A stretch of 64,000 bases of DNA from an uncultured Lachnospiraceae bacterium. GTDB taxonomy: Bacteria; Bacillota; Clostridia; Lachnospirales; Lachnospiraceae. The stretch covers positions 484,286 through 548,285 of the forward strand of contig CABSCP010000001.1 in the NCBI GenBank assembly GCA_902476265.1, in the 5' to 3' direction. The notes beneath the pieces were generated by a model, which searched no databases, was not told the origin of the DNA, and saw only the letters and a program-made list of their open reading frames with translations. Below, in pieces: positions 42,815 to 50,925 of this stretch; the stretch's first letter is position 1; every line of letters starts with the position of its first letter. Position numbers and translations under genes: made by a program.

Positions 42815-42906
42815 CGTAAAAGGGAGTAGTTGAAATGTATCGTCAACATGCATGACTGCAGGGCAGTCTGGTGATACATACCAGTCAAATGGTTACGAGA
42901 CTTTTA
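42815..42906 (+). promoter_or_regulatory. yybP-ykoY manganese riboswitch aptamer
   Basis: The conserved yybP-ykoY pieces are in order: AAAAGGGAGTAG at 42818-42829, CGTCAAC/CATGACTGCAGGGCAG, CTGGTGATACATACCAG as the second hairpin, and TTACGAGACTTTTA at 42893-42906, which closes P1 with the initial TAAAAG. The class senses Mn2+ and activates expression of Mn exporters. Its position before a P-type ATPase supports this, as in the Lactococcus YoaB case. Confidence 0.9.
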
Positions 42907-42956
42907 TTGTATTGATTTTGAAGAATTTTCAGACAATACGATAAAGGTCTTTTTTT
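42898..42956 (+). terminator. Riboswitch-controlled terminator
   Basis: The arm 42898-42914 (AGACTTTTATTGTATTG) pairs with 42934-42950 (CAATACGATAAAGGTCT), with two G-U pairs, followed by T6. The left arm shares bases 42898-42906 with the P1 3' strand, so ligand-stabilised P1 prevents the terminator: a Mn2+-ON switch. Confidence 0.88.
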
Positions 42957-43028
42957 ATACTTATTTTGGATGTGCATACAGCTTGAGAAAGTACAGGGCC
43001 GTCTTTGGCGGCGGAACAGGAGGCAAAT

Positions 43029-45626
43029 TTGAAAGAATGGTATCAAAAGAGCAGGGAAGAAGTGCTCAGGGAACTGGAAACGGGCAGAGACGGGCTCACA
43101 CCCGAAAAAGCGGAAGTCCTTTTGGAAAAGAAGGGGGAAAATGCCCTGACGGAAGGCAGGAAGAAGAGCACCCTTCAGGTTTTTGCCGGGCAGTTTTGTG
43201 ACCTGATGGTGGTGATTTTGCTGGTCGCCGCCGGGATTTCCATGTTTTCCGGTAATGTGGAAAGTACGATCGTCATCGTAGCGGTGCTGATTCTGAATGC
43301 TGTTCTGGGAACCGTACAGCATGTGAAAGCCCAGAAGTCTCTGGAAAGCCTGAAATCCTTATCTTCTCCCAATGCAAAGGTGATCCGGGGAGGGCAGAAA
43401 GTGGAGATCCTTTCTAAGAAAGTGGTGCCCGGAGATATCCTGATGCTGGAAGCCGGAGATCTGGTGGCCGCGGACGGCAGGATTTTAAACAATTATTCCC
43501 TGCAGGTGAATGAAAGCTCCCTGACCGGAGAATCCACCAACGTCGAAAAAACGGAAGGCGTTCTGGAAGAAGAACTGCCCCTGGCGGACCGTACCAATAT
43601 GGTATATTCGGGAAGTCTGGTGACATACGGCCGGGCGGCGGTGATCGTGACCCAGACCGGGATGGATACGGAAATCGGTAAAATTGCAGGGCTCATGAAT
43701 GCCACAAAGGAAAAGAAAACGCCTTTGCAGGTGAGTCTGGATGATTTCAGCAAAAAGCTGGCAATCATCATCATGGTGATCTGCGGGGCAGTGTTTGGCC
43801 TCAGCCTTTACCGGAAAATGCCCGTCATCGATTCCCTCATGTTTGCGGTGGCGCTGGCGGTGGCGGCCATTCCCGAGGCGTTAAGCTCTATTGTGACCAT
43901 TGTGCAGGCCATGGGAACCCAGAAAATGGCCCGGGAAAATGCGGTGATCAAAGACCTGAAAGCCGTGGAGAGTTTGGGCTGTGTGTCCGTGATCTGTTCC
44001 GATAAAACAGGAACGCTGACTCAGAATAAAATGACGGTACAGCAGATTTACATTGACGGTAAGGTATACGAGCCGGAAGGTCTGGATCTGCATAACCAGC
44101 TGCACCGGTATTTGCTTTATGATGCGATTTTAACCAATGACTCCGCTATCGTGGACGGGAAGGGGATCGGCGATCCCACGGAATTTGCCCTTTTGGAAAT
44201 GGCGGATAAAATCAGTCTGGATGATGATATCCTGCGGGATATGATGCACCGGATGGAAGAAATTCCTTTTGACTCAGACAGAAAGCTGATGAGCACCAAA
44301 TATGAGCTTCATGGGGTGCCCACAGTTCTCACCAAAGGCGCGCTGGATGTGATGCTTTCCAGGACTACCCACATCCGTTATTCCGACGGCGTGCGGGACA
44401 TGACACAGAAAGAACGGCATGCCATAGAAGAACAGAACCGGGCTTTTTCCGAACAGGGACTGCGTGTGCTGGCGTTTGCTTATAAAGAAGTTTCGGACGA
44501 CTATGTGCTGACCGTGGAAAACGAAAAGGATTATACGTTCCTGGGGCTGGTTTCCATGATCGATCCGCCCAGGGAGGAGTCCAAAGCTGCGGTTGCCGAT
44601 GCGAAACGGGCCGGGATCCGGACTATCATGATTACCGGCGATCATAAGATCACGGCGGCGGCCATCGCCGGACAGATCGGAATTTTTGAAGAAGGCGATC
44701 TGGCGGTGACGGGCACGGAGCTGGATGCCATGACGGATCAGCAGCTGGAGGAGAACATCACAAAAATTTCCGTTTATGCCCGTGTTTCCCCGGAAAATAA
44801 AATCAGAATTGTGCAGGCCTGGCAGAAGCGCGGTAATATCGTTTCCATGACAGGCGACGGTGTGAATGACGCGCCCGCGTTAAAAAAAGCCGATATCGGC
44901 GTGGCTATGGGCATCACCGGAACGGAAGTGTCCAAGGATGCGGCGTCCATGATTCTGACGGACGACAACTTTGCAACCATCATAAAAGCCGTGGCAAACG
45001 GCAGAAATGTTTACCGTAACATCCGGAATGCGGTACAGTTTCTGTTGTCCGGCAATATGGCGGGAATCCTTTCCGTGCTGTATACCTCGCTGATGGCGCT
45101 GCCGGTGCCCTTTGCGCCGGTCCATCTGCTTTTCATCAATCTGCTGACGGATTCCCTGCCCGCCATCGCCATCGGCATGGAACCGGGGGATAAGGATCTT
45201 CTTTCCGAAAAGCCAAGGGATCCGAAGGAGGGGATTCTTACAAAAGATTTTATGCTTAAACTGCTCTGCTACGGCGGCCTGATCGCACTGTGCACCATGG
45301 CAGCCTTCCATGTGGGCCTGAAAGGCGGCGCGGCAACAGCCAGCACCATGGCATTTGCAACGCTGACGCTGGCCCGGCTGTTCCATGGCTTTAACTGCCG
45401 CGGAGAAAAATCCATTTTCGCCCTGGGATTTCGGAGTAACTGGTACAGCCTGGGCGCATTTGCAGGCGGTGTTATTTTACTGCACCTGGTACTCTTCGTG
45501 CCCTTTTTGCAGAGATTGTTTGCAGCGGCTGATTTGAGCGGCGGACAGCTTGGCATCGTTTATCTTCTCGCTGCAGCGCCGACGATCATTATTCAGATTG
45601 GCAAAATTTTGAGGAGTATGGTATGA
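43029..45626 (+). CDS. P-type cation-transporting ATPase, probable Mn2+ (or Ca2+) exporter
   Basis: This P2A-type ATPase of about 865 residues has an actuator motif SSLTGEST, a helix M4 motif AAIPEALSS (IPEAL instead of PEGL), a phosphorylation site CSDKTGTLTQ with Asp325, an ITGDHKIT segment, a hinge TGDGVNDAPALKKADIG, and C-terminal helices with NLLTDSLPA. The riboswitch upstream suggests Mn2+ export. TTG 43029 after AGGAGG is preferred over TTG 43005. Confidence 0.93.
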   Translation: MKEWYQKSREEVLRELETGRDGLTPEKAEVLLEKKGENALTEGRKKSTLQVFAGQFCDLMVVILLVAAGISMFSGNVESTIVIVAVLILNAVLGTVQHVKAQKSLESLKSLSSPNAKVIRGGQKVEILSKKVVPGDILMLEAGDLVAADGRILNNYSLQVNESSLTGESTNVEKTEGVLEEELPLADRTNMVYSGSLVTYGRAAVIVTQTGMDTEIGKIAGLMNATKEKKTPLQVSLDDFSKKLAIIIMVICGAVFGLSLYRKMPVIDSLMFAVALAVAAIPEALSSIVTIVQAMGTQKMARENAVIKDLKAVESLGCVSVICSDKTGTLTQNKMTVQQIYIDGKVYEPEGLDLHNQLHRYLLYDAILTNDSAIVDGKGIGDPTEFALLEMADKISLDDDILRDMMHRMEEIPFDSDRKLMSTKYELHGVPTVLTKGALDVMLSRTTHIRYSDGVRDMTQKERHAIEEQNRAFSEQGLRVLAFAYKEVSDDYVLTVENEKDYTFLGLVSMIDPPREESKAAVADAKRAGIRTIMITGDHKITAAAIAGQIGIFEEGDLAVTGTELDAMTDQQLEENITKISVYARVSPENKIRIVQAWQKRGNIVSMTGDGVNDAPALKKADIGVAMGITGTEVSKDAASMILTDDNFATIIKAVANGRNVYRNIRNAVQFLLSGNMAGILSVLYTSLMALPVPFAPVHLLFINLLTDSLPAIAIGMEPGDKDLLSEKPRDPKEGILTKDFMLKLLCYGGLIALCTMAAFHVGLKGGAATASTMAFATLTLARLFHGFNCRGEKSIFALGFRSNWYSLGAFAGGVILLHLVLFVPFLQRLFAAADLSGGQLGIVYLLAAAPTIIIQIGKILRSMV

Positions 45627-45661
45627 TGGCCTTAACAGGCTGGAAAAAGAACGAATCAGAG

Positions 45662-45689
45662 AGGGCGGCCTTTGTAGGCCGCTCTTTTT
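45662..45689 (+). terminator. Terminator after the P-type ATPase gene
   Basis: A nine-base-pair stem (45662-45670 with 45677-45685, one G-U pair) with loop TTTGTA and a T run. It marks the border between the GC-richer region and the AT-rich array. Confidence 0.85.
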
Positions 45690-45709
45690 ATACGTAAGGG
45701 GGGATAAAA

Positions 45710-46258
45710 ATGATATGTAACCCGATCGAAGTAAGAGACAAAACGGGCCGGAAAGTAGTATTAAGAAATGCTGAACGTTCGGATGCGGAAGCATTAATAA
45801 AATATGTAAAAGCGACAACGGCTGAAACGCCGTTTTTGATCCGAGAACCGGATGAATTTACAATGACAGTTGAACAGGAAGAAAAATTCATTGAGGGCGT
45901 AAAGAACGATCCGAAAGCATTAATGCTGATTGCGGTCATAGAAGGGGAACATGCGGGAAACTGTTCTCTGATGACGATTGCGCCTTTCAGGAGATATGCC
46001 CATCGGTGTGAAGTTGCAATCGCTTTATATCAGAAATATTGCGGTGCAGGTATTGGGAAAATAATGCTGGAAACAGTCCTATCCATTGCAAAAGAAACAG
46101 GATATGAGCAGGCTGAACTGGAAGTAATAAAAGATAATGAAAAGGCCATAAGCTTATATCATAAATTGGGATTTGAAATTTATGGAACATTTCCCCACAA
46201 TATGAAATACACTGACGGAACATATGGCGATGCTTTATGGATGCGGAAGGTATTATAA
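45710..46258 (+). CDS. GNAT family N-acetyltransferase
   Basis: The 182-residue protein has the GNAT fold: LRNAERSDAEALIKYV, EVAIALYQKYCGAGIGKIMLETVLSIAKETG with the acetyl-CoA loop, and NEKAISLYHKLGFEIYG. It looks intact. It is the first gene of the AT-rich array, starting 20 bases after the ATPase terminator, with GGGGGG before the start. Substrate unknown. Confidence 0.9.
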   Translation: MICNPIEVRDKTGRKVVLRNAERSDAEALIKYVKATTAETPFLIREPDEFTMTVEQEEKFIEGVKNDPKALMLIAVIEGEHAGNCSLMTIAPFRRYAHRCEVAIALYQKYCGAGIGKIMLETVLSIAKETGYEQAELEVIKDNEKAISLYHKLGFEIYGTFPHNMKYTDGTYGDALWMRKVL

Positions 46259-46282
46259 AAGAGATGCAAGGAGGCGTTTTTT

Positions 46283-46516
46283 ATGAAAAAATATGAGTAT
46301 AAGGTCATAACAATCCCAACAGGTTTCGCTATGAATAGCAGGCAATATGAAACAATAGCGCTGGAGTTTGAAGCACGGCTGAATGAATTAGGGGCAGAAG
46401 GCTGGGAACTTATTCAGCGTATGGACGGATTCTTTTTCTTCAAGAGAGAGTGTGAATCGTGTTTGAATAGGGAGAATTTGCAAGAAAATGATGAAATATC
46501 GAATCAGAGAGATTAA
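46283..46516 (+). CDS. DUF4177 family protein
   Basis: The 77-residue protein has the DUF4177 pattern: KKYEYKVITIP at the N terminus, LNELGAEGWELIQRMDGFFFFKRE in the middle. The family is small and of unknown function. AAGGAGG precedes it. Its 3' end overlaps the start of a broken GNAT. Confidence 0.85.
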   Translation: MKKYEYKVITIPTGFAMNSRQYETIALEFEARLNELGAEGWELIQRMDGFFFFKRECESCLNRENLQENDEISNQRD

Positions 46517-46969
46517 AAAAATGAGATAAAAATTTTAGATGATTTTTTATATGAAGCAATTTTTATTCCGGAGGGAGTACAAGCCCCGCCAAAAGACATT
46601 ATAAGGCGGCCACAGCTGCAGGTGTATGTATCTGATTTTGGAACGAAAACCGGTGATTATGGCTTGGTTGCAGAGGTAAATAATAGAATTGTTGGCGCTG
46701 TCTGGGTCCGTATCATGGATGATTATGGTCATGTGGACGATAAAACGCCATCATTTGCGATTTCACTTTATAAAGAATACAGAGGCTGTGGAATCGGAAC
46801 AGATTTAATGAAAAGCATGCTTGAACTTCTGAAGAAAAACGGATATAAGCAGGCTTCTCTGGCCGTTCAAAAATTAAATTATGCGGTAAAGATGTATAAG
46901 GATGTGGGATTTTATATTATAGATGAAAATGATGAAGAATACATAATGCTTTGTAATTTGATCAGATAG
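46488..46969 (+). pseudogene. GNAT acetyltransferase, frameshifted near the start
   Basis: Translation from ATG 46488 runs 13 codons to a stop. The rest of the protein continues in another frame: IKILDDFLYEAIFIPEGVQ, IRRPQLQVYVSDFG, YRGCGIGTDLMKSML, NYAVKMYKDVGFYI, an otherwise complete GNAT. One missing A in the seven-A tract at 46515-46521 explains the break. An ATG at 46622 could express only the truncated C-terminal part. It is either decay, phase variation at the A tract, or a sequencing error. Confidence 0.82.
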
Positions 46970-46984
46970 GAGGAGAGATCGGGG

Positions 46985-47258
46985 ATGAAAACTATTCGAT
47001 TATTATATCCGGATTATTTAAGCGGGGACGTAATATCACAGATGGGATATATGGAAAAAATGAGGTGGTTGAAGGAATTAAAAAAGCAGGAGAAGTGATT
47101 GGAAGAGCGAAACCTGACAAAATCATCACGATTGGCGGCAACTGTATTGTATCACAGACAATGCTGATGTTGTTGGGTTTACCATTGCAGAATACCTGCC
47201 CTTTGACGAATATAAGCTGCATAATATGTTTGAGAATATTAAAATGTTTCGAGAGTAA
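46985..47258 (+). pseudogene. Arginase-family protein remnant with internal deletions
   Basis: Three pieces in different frames give an arginase-type protein: MKTIRLLYPDYLSGD (from 46985), then RNITDGIYGKNEVVEGIKKA through PDKIITIGGNCIVSQ, then ADVVGFTIAEYLPFDEYKLH ending at 47258. The pieces match the beginning, part of the middle, and the end of a protein of usually about 270-300 residues. Two large deletions removed the metal-binding centre. The family assignment is from motif memory; no complete copy is in the window. Confidence 0.7.
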
Positions 47259-47285
47259 TGAGAAGGACTTGTCTCAAAAACGATA

Positions 47286-47352
47286 ATTGACCGAGCAGAG
47301 CGAGGGATGCTTCTTGACCGCTAGGTCAGGAAGATGGGCAATAAAACAACTT
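47286..47352 (+). repeat. R element, copy 1 (long junction repeat)
   Basis: It starts with ATTGACCGAGCAGAGCG and has a hairpin with arms CTTCTTGACC and GGTCAGGAAG around GCTA, then ATGGGC and ACAACTT. It follows the arginase remnant by 27 bases and is fused at its 3' end to the middle of a truncated Ntn-hydrolase copy. Confidence 0.9.
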
Positions 47353-47660
47353 GGAATTTTAAGGGAGCTAATTATAATGAAGTATATGGCATAGGCGCTG
47401 ACCGGTATATTTGTGTCTATGAATATATTCAAAATAATATCCGCAGCTTTGGAATAGAGGAAGCCTTTGATATTTTAAACAAAACCAGCCAGAAAAATAC
47501 GCTGTGTTCGATCGTATATGAACCATTAAAAAATGAAATAATGGAAAATCTTTATTAACGAAAAAACGATACAATTATTGGATGGTTTTTAAGCAATAAT
47601 AAAATTCAATTTACAAATGATGAAATACTTGTGAATGATCTTATTAGCTTATATAAGTGA
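47353..47660 (+). pseudogene. Truncated duplicate of the Ntn hydrolase gene at 52980
   Basis: The sequence matches the last third of the intact gene at 53463-53804, with scattered substitutions and a deletion of about 33 bases (around 47541) plus a single-base loss near 47587. It lacks the N terminus with the nucleophile Cys. Its left end is exactly at the R element (shared GGAATTTTAAG). Its right end continues into the same 47 bases that follow the intact gene (47658-47704 equals 53802-53848). It is a duplication followed by decay. Confidence 0.9.
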
Positions 47661-47704
47661 AAATAAGTTTATAACAAGAAAAATAAGCATTTCTCATAAG
47701 GAAT
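47658..47704 (+). repeat. 47-bp perfect duplicate of 53802-53848
   Basis: Both copies follow an Ntn-hydrolase C terminus and lead into a DUF3795 gene. They are identical over 47 bases starting at the stop codon, and diverge just before the next ribosome-binding site. Confidence 0.92.
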
Positions 47705-47739
47705 ATTTTTTGAAAAATCTTGAAGTTGGAGGAAAGGAT

Positions 47740-48081
47740 ATGAAAAAAATAATTGCATATTGTGGTTTAATATGTTCAGAATGCCCTGTGTATATTGCAA
47801 CTCGAACAGGAAATGAGGAACTGAAAGAACAGTTAGCAAGGGACTATTCAACAGATACATGTAAATTTGAAAAAAATGATATGACTTGTACGGGTTGTCA
47901 TTCTATAAATGGAGTAAATGAAAAGATGTGTGTGGATTGTCCAATGCGAAAATGCGGCATGGAGAAAAAAGTTTCTCATTGTGCGGAATGTAATGATTAT
48001 CCATGTCAATATATAGAGGACTATGTGCCAATAGAAAGCGATAATCGAAAGGTTTTAGAAGAATTAGCTAAACAATCTTAG
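47740..48081 (+). CDS. DUF3795 cysteine-rich protein (1 of 4)
   Basis: The 113-residue protein has several cysteine pairs in the DUF3795 pattern: YCGLICSECPVY, CTGCHS, CVDCPMRKCG and CAECNDYPC. They are probably zinc- or cluster-binding. The family is frequent in Clostridia and Bacteroidetes; the function is unknown. GGAGG lies before ATG 47740. An S-type element follows the stop. Confidence 0.85.
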   Translation: MKKIIAYCGLICSECPVYIATRTGNEELKEQLARDYSTDTCKFEKNDMTCTGCHSINGVNEKMCVDCPMRKCGMEKKVSHCAECNDYPCQYIEDYVPIESDNRKVLEELAKQS

Positions 48082-48100
48082 TTTGTCGGGCTTAAAATAG
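48079..48100 (+). repeat. S-type junction element, degenerate
   Basis: TTTGTCGGG followed by TTAAAAT after the DUF3795 stop resembles the CTTGTCGGGTAGAAAA core of the other S elements. It is weak alone and included because of its position. Confidence 0.45.
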
Positions 48101-48119
48101 CATTTGCGGAGGTAAGAAG

Positions 48120-48476
48120 ATGTTACGACCAAAAGAAGTAGTATGTAAATGGGTAGATGCCTTTAATAACCATGATGTAGATACAATCGTAAGCTTATAT
48201 CATGACAATGCAACCAACCATCAGGTAACCAATGAACCAGTAGTAGGGATAGAATCCATTAGAGAAATGTTTACAGCAGAATTTTCTACTGCGGATATGA
48301 CAGCGATTGTAGAAAATATTTTTGAAGATGGACAATGGGCAATTTTAGAATGGAAAGATCCTTTGGGATTACGGGGCTGTGGATTTTTCCACGTTGTAAA
48401 TGGCAAAATTCTGTTTCAGAGAGGATATTGGGATAAACTTTCATTCTTGAAACAACACAATTTGCCTATTGAGTAA
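48120..48476 (+). CDS. SnoaL/NTF2-like protein
   Basis: The 118-residue alpha+beta barrel protein has the SnoaL-like pattern: VVCKWVDAFNNHDVDTIVSLY, HQVTNEPVVGIESI and WAILEWKDP, then FHVVNGKILFQRGYWD. Such proteins are steroid-isomerase-like small-molecule enzymes or binding proteins. Its activity here is unknown. GCGGAGG lies before the start. Confidence 0.85.
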   Translation: MLRPKEVVCKWVDAFNNHDVDTIVSLYHDNATNHQVTNEPVVGIESIREMFTAEFSTADMTAIVENIFEDGQWAILEWKDPLGLRGCGFFHVVNGKILFQRGYWDKLSFLKQHNLPIE

Positions 48477-48484
48477 CCCACGGC

Positions 48485-48519
48485 AATTCCCGGCTTGTCG
48501 GGTAGAAAAAATGGAATTT
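48485..48519 (+). repeat. S element (short junction repeat) with inverted ends
   Basis: AATTCC (48485-48490) and GGAATT (48513-48518) form inverted ends around CCCGGCTTGTCGGG and TAGAAAAA. It lies between the SnoaL-like gene and the AAGGAGG of the next DUF3795 gene. Confidence 0.8.
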
Positions 48520-48530
48520 AAGGAGGGGTT

Positions 48531-48905
48531 ATGAAACGAGAATTAGGAATAGCGAGATGTGGTCTTGCGTGCTGCCTGTGCTCAGAGAATGTGAAATGCA
48601 ATGGATGTGGTTCAAATGAATGCCCTGATCATGACTGGTGCGAGAATAGAAAATGTTCTGTTGAAAAAGAAATTTCTCACTGCTATCTGTGCCGGGAAGA
48701 CTGTAAAAAAGGACTGTTGAGTAAAATCAAACCATATGCCTTCACACTGTTTGCGAAAAGATATGGGGAAGATAAACTATTGGATTGTTTAGAGGAAAAT
48801 GAGAAAAAAGGAATTGTATATCATCGGGACGGTATTAACGGGGACTATGATGAGTTTGATGATGTGGAAGAACTGATCCAATTTATTTTGACGGGGATGC
48901 GGTAA
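48531..48905 (+). CDS. DUF3795 cysteine-rich protein (2 of 4)
   Basis: The 124-residue protein has the same cysteine plan as the 47740 gene (CGLACCLCS, CNGCGSNECPDHDWC, CYLCREDC) with a C-terminal helical extension (FAKRYGEDKLLDCL). Function unknown. AAGGAGG precedes the start. A bidirectional terminator follows, and then the convergent catalase gene. Confidence 0.85.
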   Translation: MKRELGIARCGLACCLCSENVKCNGCGSNECPDHDWCENRKCSVEKEISHCYLCREDCKKGLLSKIKPYAFTLFAKRYGEDKLLDCLEENEKKGIVYHRDGINGDYDEFDDVEELIQFILTGMR

Positions 48906-48921
48906 ATCCGGATTCTTTTAT

Positions 48922-48965
48922 AAAAACAGGGCGTTTCGGTATCAATAAACCAAAACGCCCTGTTT
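48922..48965. terminator. Bidirectional terminator between a DUF3795 gene and the catalase gene
   Basis: AAACAGGGCGTTT (48924-48936) pairs with AAACGCCCTGTTT (48953-48965), 16-base loop, with A and T runs at the ends. Confidence 0.88.
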
Positions 48966-48999
48966 GAATGTGGAACAACGGCATCACTGCGCCGGGCAG

Positions 49000-50526
49000 C
49001 TATGCTTTCGGCGTGGTCGCTTTGTTGAGATCATCGTTACTGAGATGAGAGAGTTCGATCACTTTTGCAAAGTCAAGTCCCATCGCTTTGCACGCTCGTT
49101 CCCCATATTCTTGATCCGCCAGATAGCAGTGAACTGCATGACGGTATTTGATATTTTCGGTCACGGGAGCGATGGCTTCTGCGGTATTGTGAATGAGAAG
49201 TTCCTTTTTATCCTCAGTTAGAATGCGCCACAGATCGCCTCCGGCGCGGAAATCGTCGTTGGTGGGATCTTCTTTGGGATCATAATTCCACATAGCGCCT
49301 TCCAGTTCCAGCGGCGGTTCCATGACTTCCGGCTGAGCGGTCCAGACGCCCATGGAATTTGGACTATAGGAGGGAGCGCTGCCATAGTTGCCGTCTGTGC
49401 GCATCAGGCCGTCGCGATGATAGTCGGCTACACCCTGTTTTACCCCCTTGGCCTGATTGACGGGGATCAGATTATGATTGACGCCGAGGCGGTAGCGCTG
49501 GGCATCACCGTATACAAACAGTCGTCCCTGCAAAAATTTGTCCGGTGAAAATCCGATGCCCGGTACGACGTGAGCGGGAGTAAAAGCAGCCTGTTCCACT
49601 TCCGCGAAGTAATTGTCCGGCCAGCGGTTCAATTCAAGTTCGCCCACTTCGATGAGCGGAAATTCCGCATGGCGCCAGATCTTTGTAATATCGAACGGAT
49701 TTTCATAGTGATTTTTCGCCTGCTCTTCGGTCATGATCTGTACATACATCGTCCACTTAGGATAGTCTCCCCGCTGGATCGCATCAAATAAATCATGGCC
49801 TGCGCTTTCACGGTCCATGCCGTTTAGCTTTTCCGCTTCCTCATTTGTCAGGTTTTTAATCCCCTGCTGCGTTCTGAAATGGAATTTGCACCATACGCGT
49901 TCGTTATTGGCATTATAGAAGGAGAAAGTGTGTTCCCCGTATAAATGCATATGGCGGAATCCGTCAGGAATGCCACGATCGGACATTACCACGGTGATCT
50001 GGTGAAAACATTCGGGCAGCAGCGTCCAGAAATCCCAGTTGTTCTGCGCGCTGCGCATTCCGGTATAGGGATCGCGTTTGACCGCCCGGTTTAGATCCGG
50101 GAAGTTATGTACATCGCGGATGAAGAATGTAGGCGTGTTGTTGCCCACCAGATCCCAGTTTCCCTCTTCCGTATAAAATTTGATGGCGACACCTCTTATA
50201 TCACGTTCCGCATCGGCAGCGCCGCGTTCTCCCGCAACTGTGGAAAAACGGACAAATACTTCCGTCTCTTTGCCAATTTCGGAAAAGAGCTTTGCTTTTG
50301 TATATTGTGTGATGTCGTGTGTGACGGTGAATTTTCCGTAAGCGCCCCAGCCTTTGGCGTGCATCCGGCGTTCGGGAATAACTTCACGGTCAAAATGTGC
50401 CAGCTTTTCCAGAAGCCAGACATCCTGCATCATGACAGGTCCGCGTGGTCCCGCAGTGATGGAATTTTCATTGTCGGCAACCGGTGCGCCGACTTCATTT
50501 GTGAGTTTCCTGTACTTTTCGTTCAT
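49000..50526 (-). CDS. katA: Monofunctional heme catalase
   Basis: The 508-residue small-subunit catalase (clade 3 type) breaks down hydrogen peroxide. Markers are the distal His in the RRMHAKGWGAYG region, VRFSTVAGERGAADAERDIRG, the NNTPTFFIRD segment, and the proximal heme ligand Tyr339 in RLFVYGDAQRYRLG. It is complete. AAAGGAG lies seven bases before the ATG. It is GC-richer than its neighbours and is the only large minus-strand gene in the array, with its own promoter, so it is likely an independent insertion. Confidence 0.96.
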   Translation of the reverse strand: MNEKYRKLTNEVGAPVADNENSITAGPRGPVMMQDVWLLEKLAHFDREVIPERRMHAKGWGAYGKFTVTHDITQYTKAKLFSEIGKETEVFVRFSTVAGERGAADAERDIRGVAIKFYTEEGNWDLVGNNTPTFFIRDVHNFPDLNRAVKRDPYTGMRSAQNNWDFWTLLPECFHQITVVMSDRGIPDGFRHMHLYGEHTFSFYNANNERVWCKFHFRTQQGIKNLTNEEAEKLNGMDRESAGHDLFDAIQRGDYPKWTMYVQIMTEEQAKNHYENPFDITKIWRHAEFPLIEVGELELNRWPDNYFAEVEQAAFTPAHVVPGIGFSPDKFLQGRLFVYGDAQRYRLGVNHNLIPVNQAKGVKQGVADYHRDGLMRTDGNYGSAPSYSPNSMGVWTAQPEVMEPPLELEGAMWNYDPKEDPTNDDFRAGGDLWRILTEDKKELLIHNTAEAIAPVTENIKYRHAVHCYLADQEYGERACKAMGLDFAKVIELSHLSNDDLNKATTPKA

Positions 50527-50897
50527 TAAACTGCTCCTTTCGTCTTTTGACTGTCAGGGCGGCAAGCCGACGGACCAGTCGATATGACTGTCCGACAAAC
50601 AGCGCCTCATTGTTTCGGGGAACCAAAAACGTATGATGCAAAGGTTATGCTGTGAGAATAGAAATGTTGCAAATATATCAATAATGATTACTGTTATTAT
50701 AATTTTAATCGGACAGAAAGTCAATGGAAACTCAAAAAGTGTCTGGTAAGAGGCATAAATAGTTATGAAAAGCTCTTTTTCGGTATATTTGAAGTGCTGT
50801 TTAATTCAGTTTAATTCACAATTCTATTTCTTCCTATCCCGGCCTGCTTTTTCGTGTTATAATTTATGATAAAGCTTATGTTCAATATAAAATACAA
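50527..50897. promoter_or_regulatory. Catalase promoter region and long leader
   Basis: On the minus strand, TTGACT (+ coordinates 50719-50724) and TATAAT (50696-50701) are separated by 17 bases, a strong promoter. The AT-rich stretch directly after the -10 (about 50676-50700, AATAA and TTATT arms) could be a PerR/Fur-type site but does not match the 7-1-7 consensus well. The leader holds a hairpin at about 50571-50594 (CGGACCAGTC and GACTGTCCG with one bulge). On the plus strand a TATAAT-like motif at about 50858 may serve the EFR1 gene; no good -35 was seen. Confidence 0.6.
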
Positions 50898-50919
50898 ATT
50901 GACCGGGCAGAGCGAAGGG
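50898..50919 (+). repeat. R element, truncated copy
   Basis: ATTGACCGGGCAGAGCG followed by AAGGG equals the first part of the R element, but the hairpin is missing. It leads directly into the start of the EFR1 gene, seven bases later. Confidence 0.82.
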
Positions 50920-50925
50920 TAGGAT

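Noticed and set aside
50676..50703. PerR box at the catalase promoter
   Set aside because: AT-rich with partial symmetry, but a 7-1-7 match to TTATAAT-N-ATTATAA could not be made; mentioned only as a possibility.
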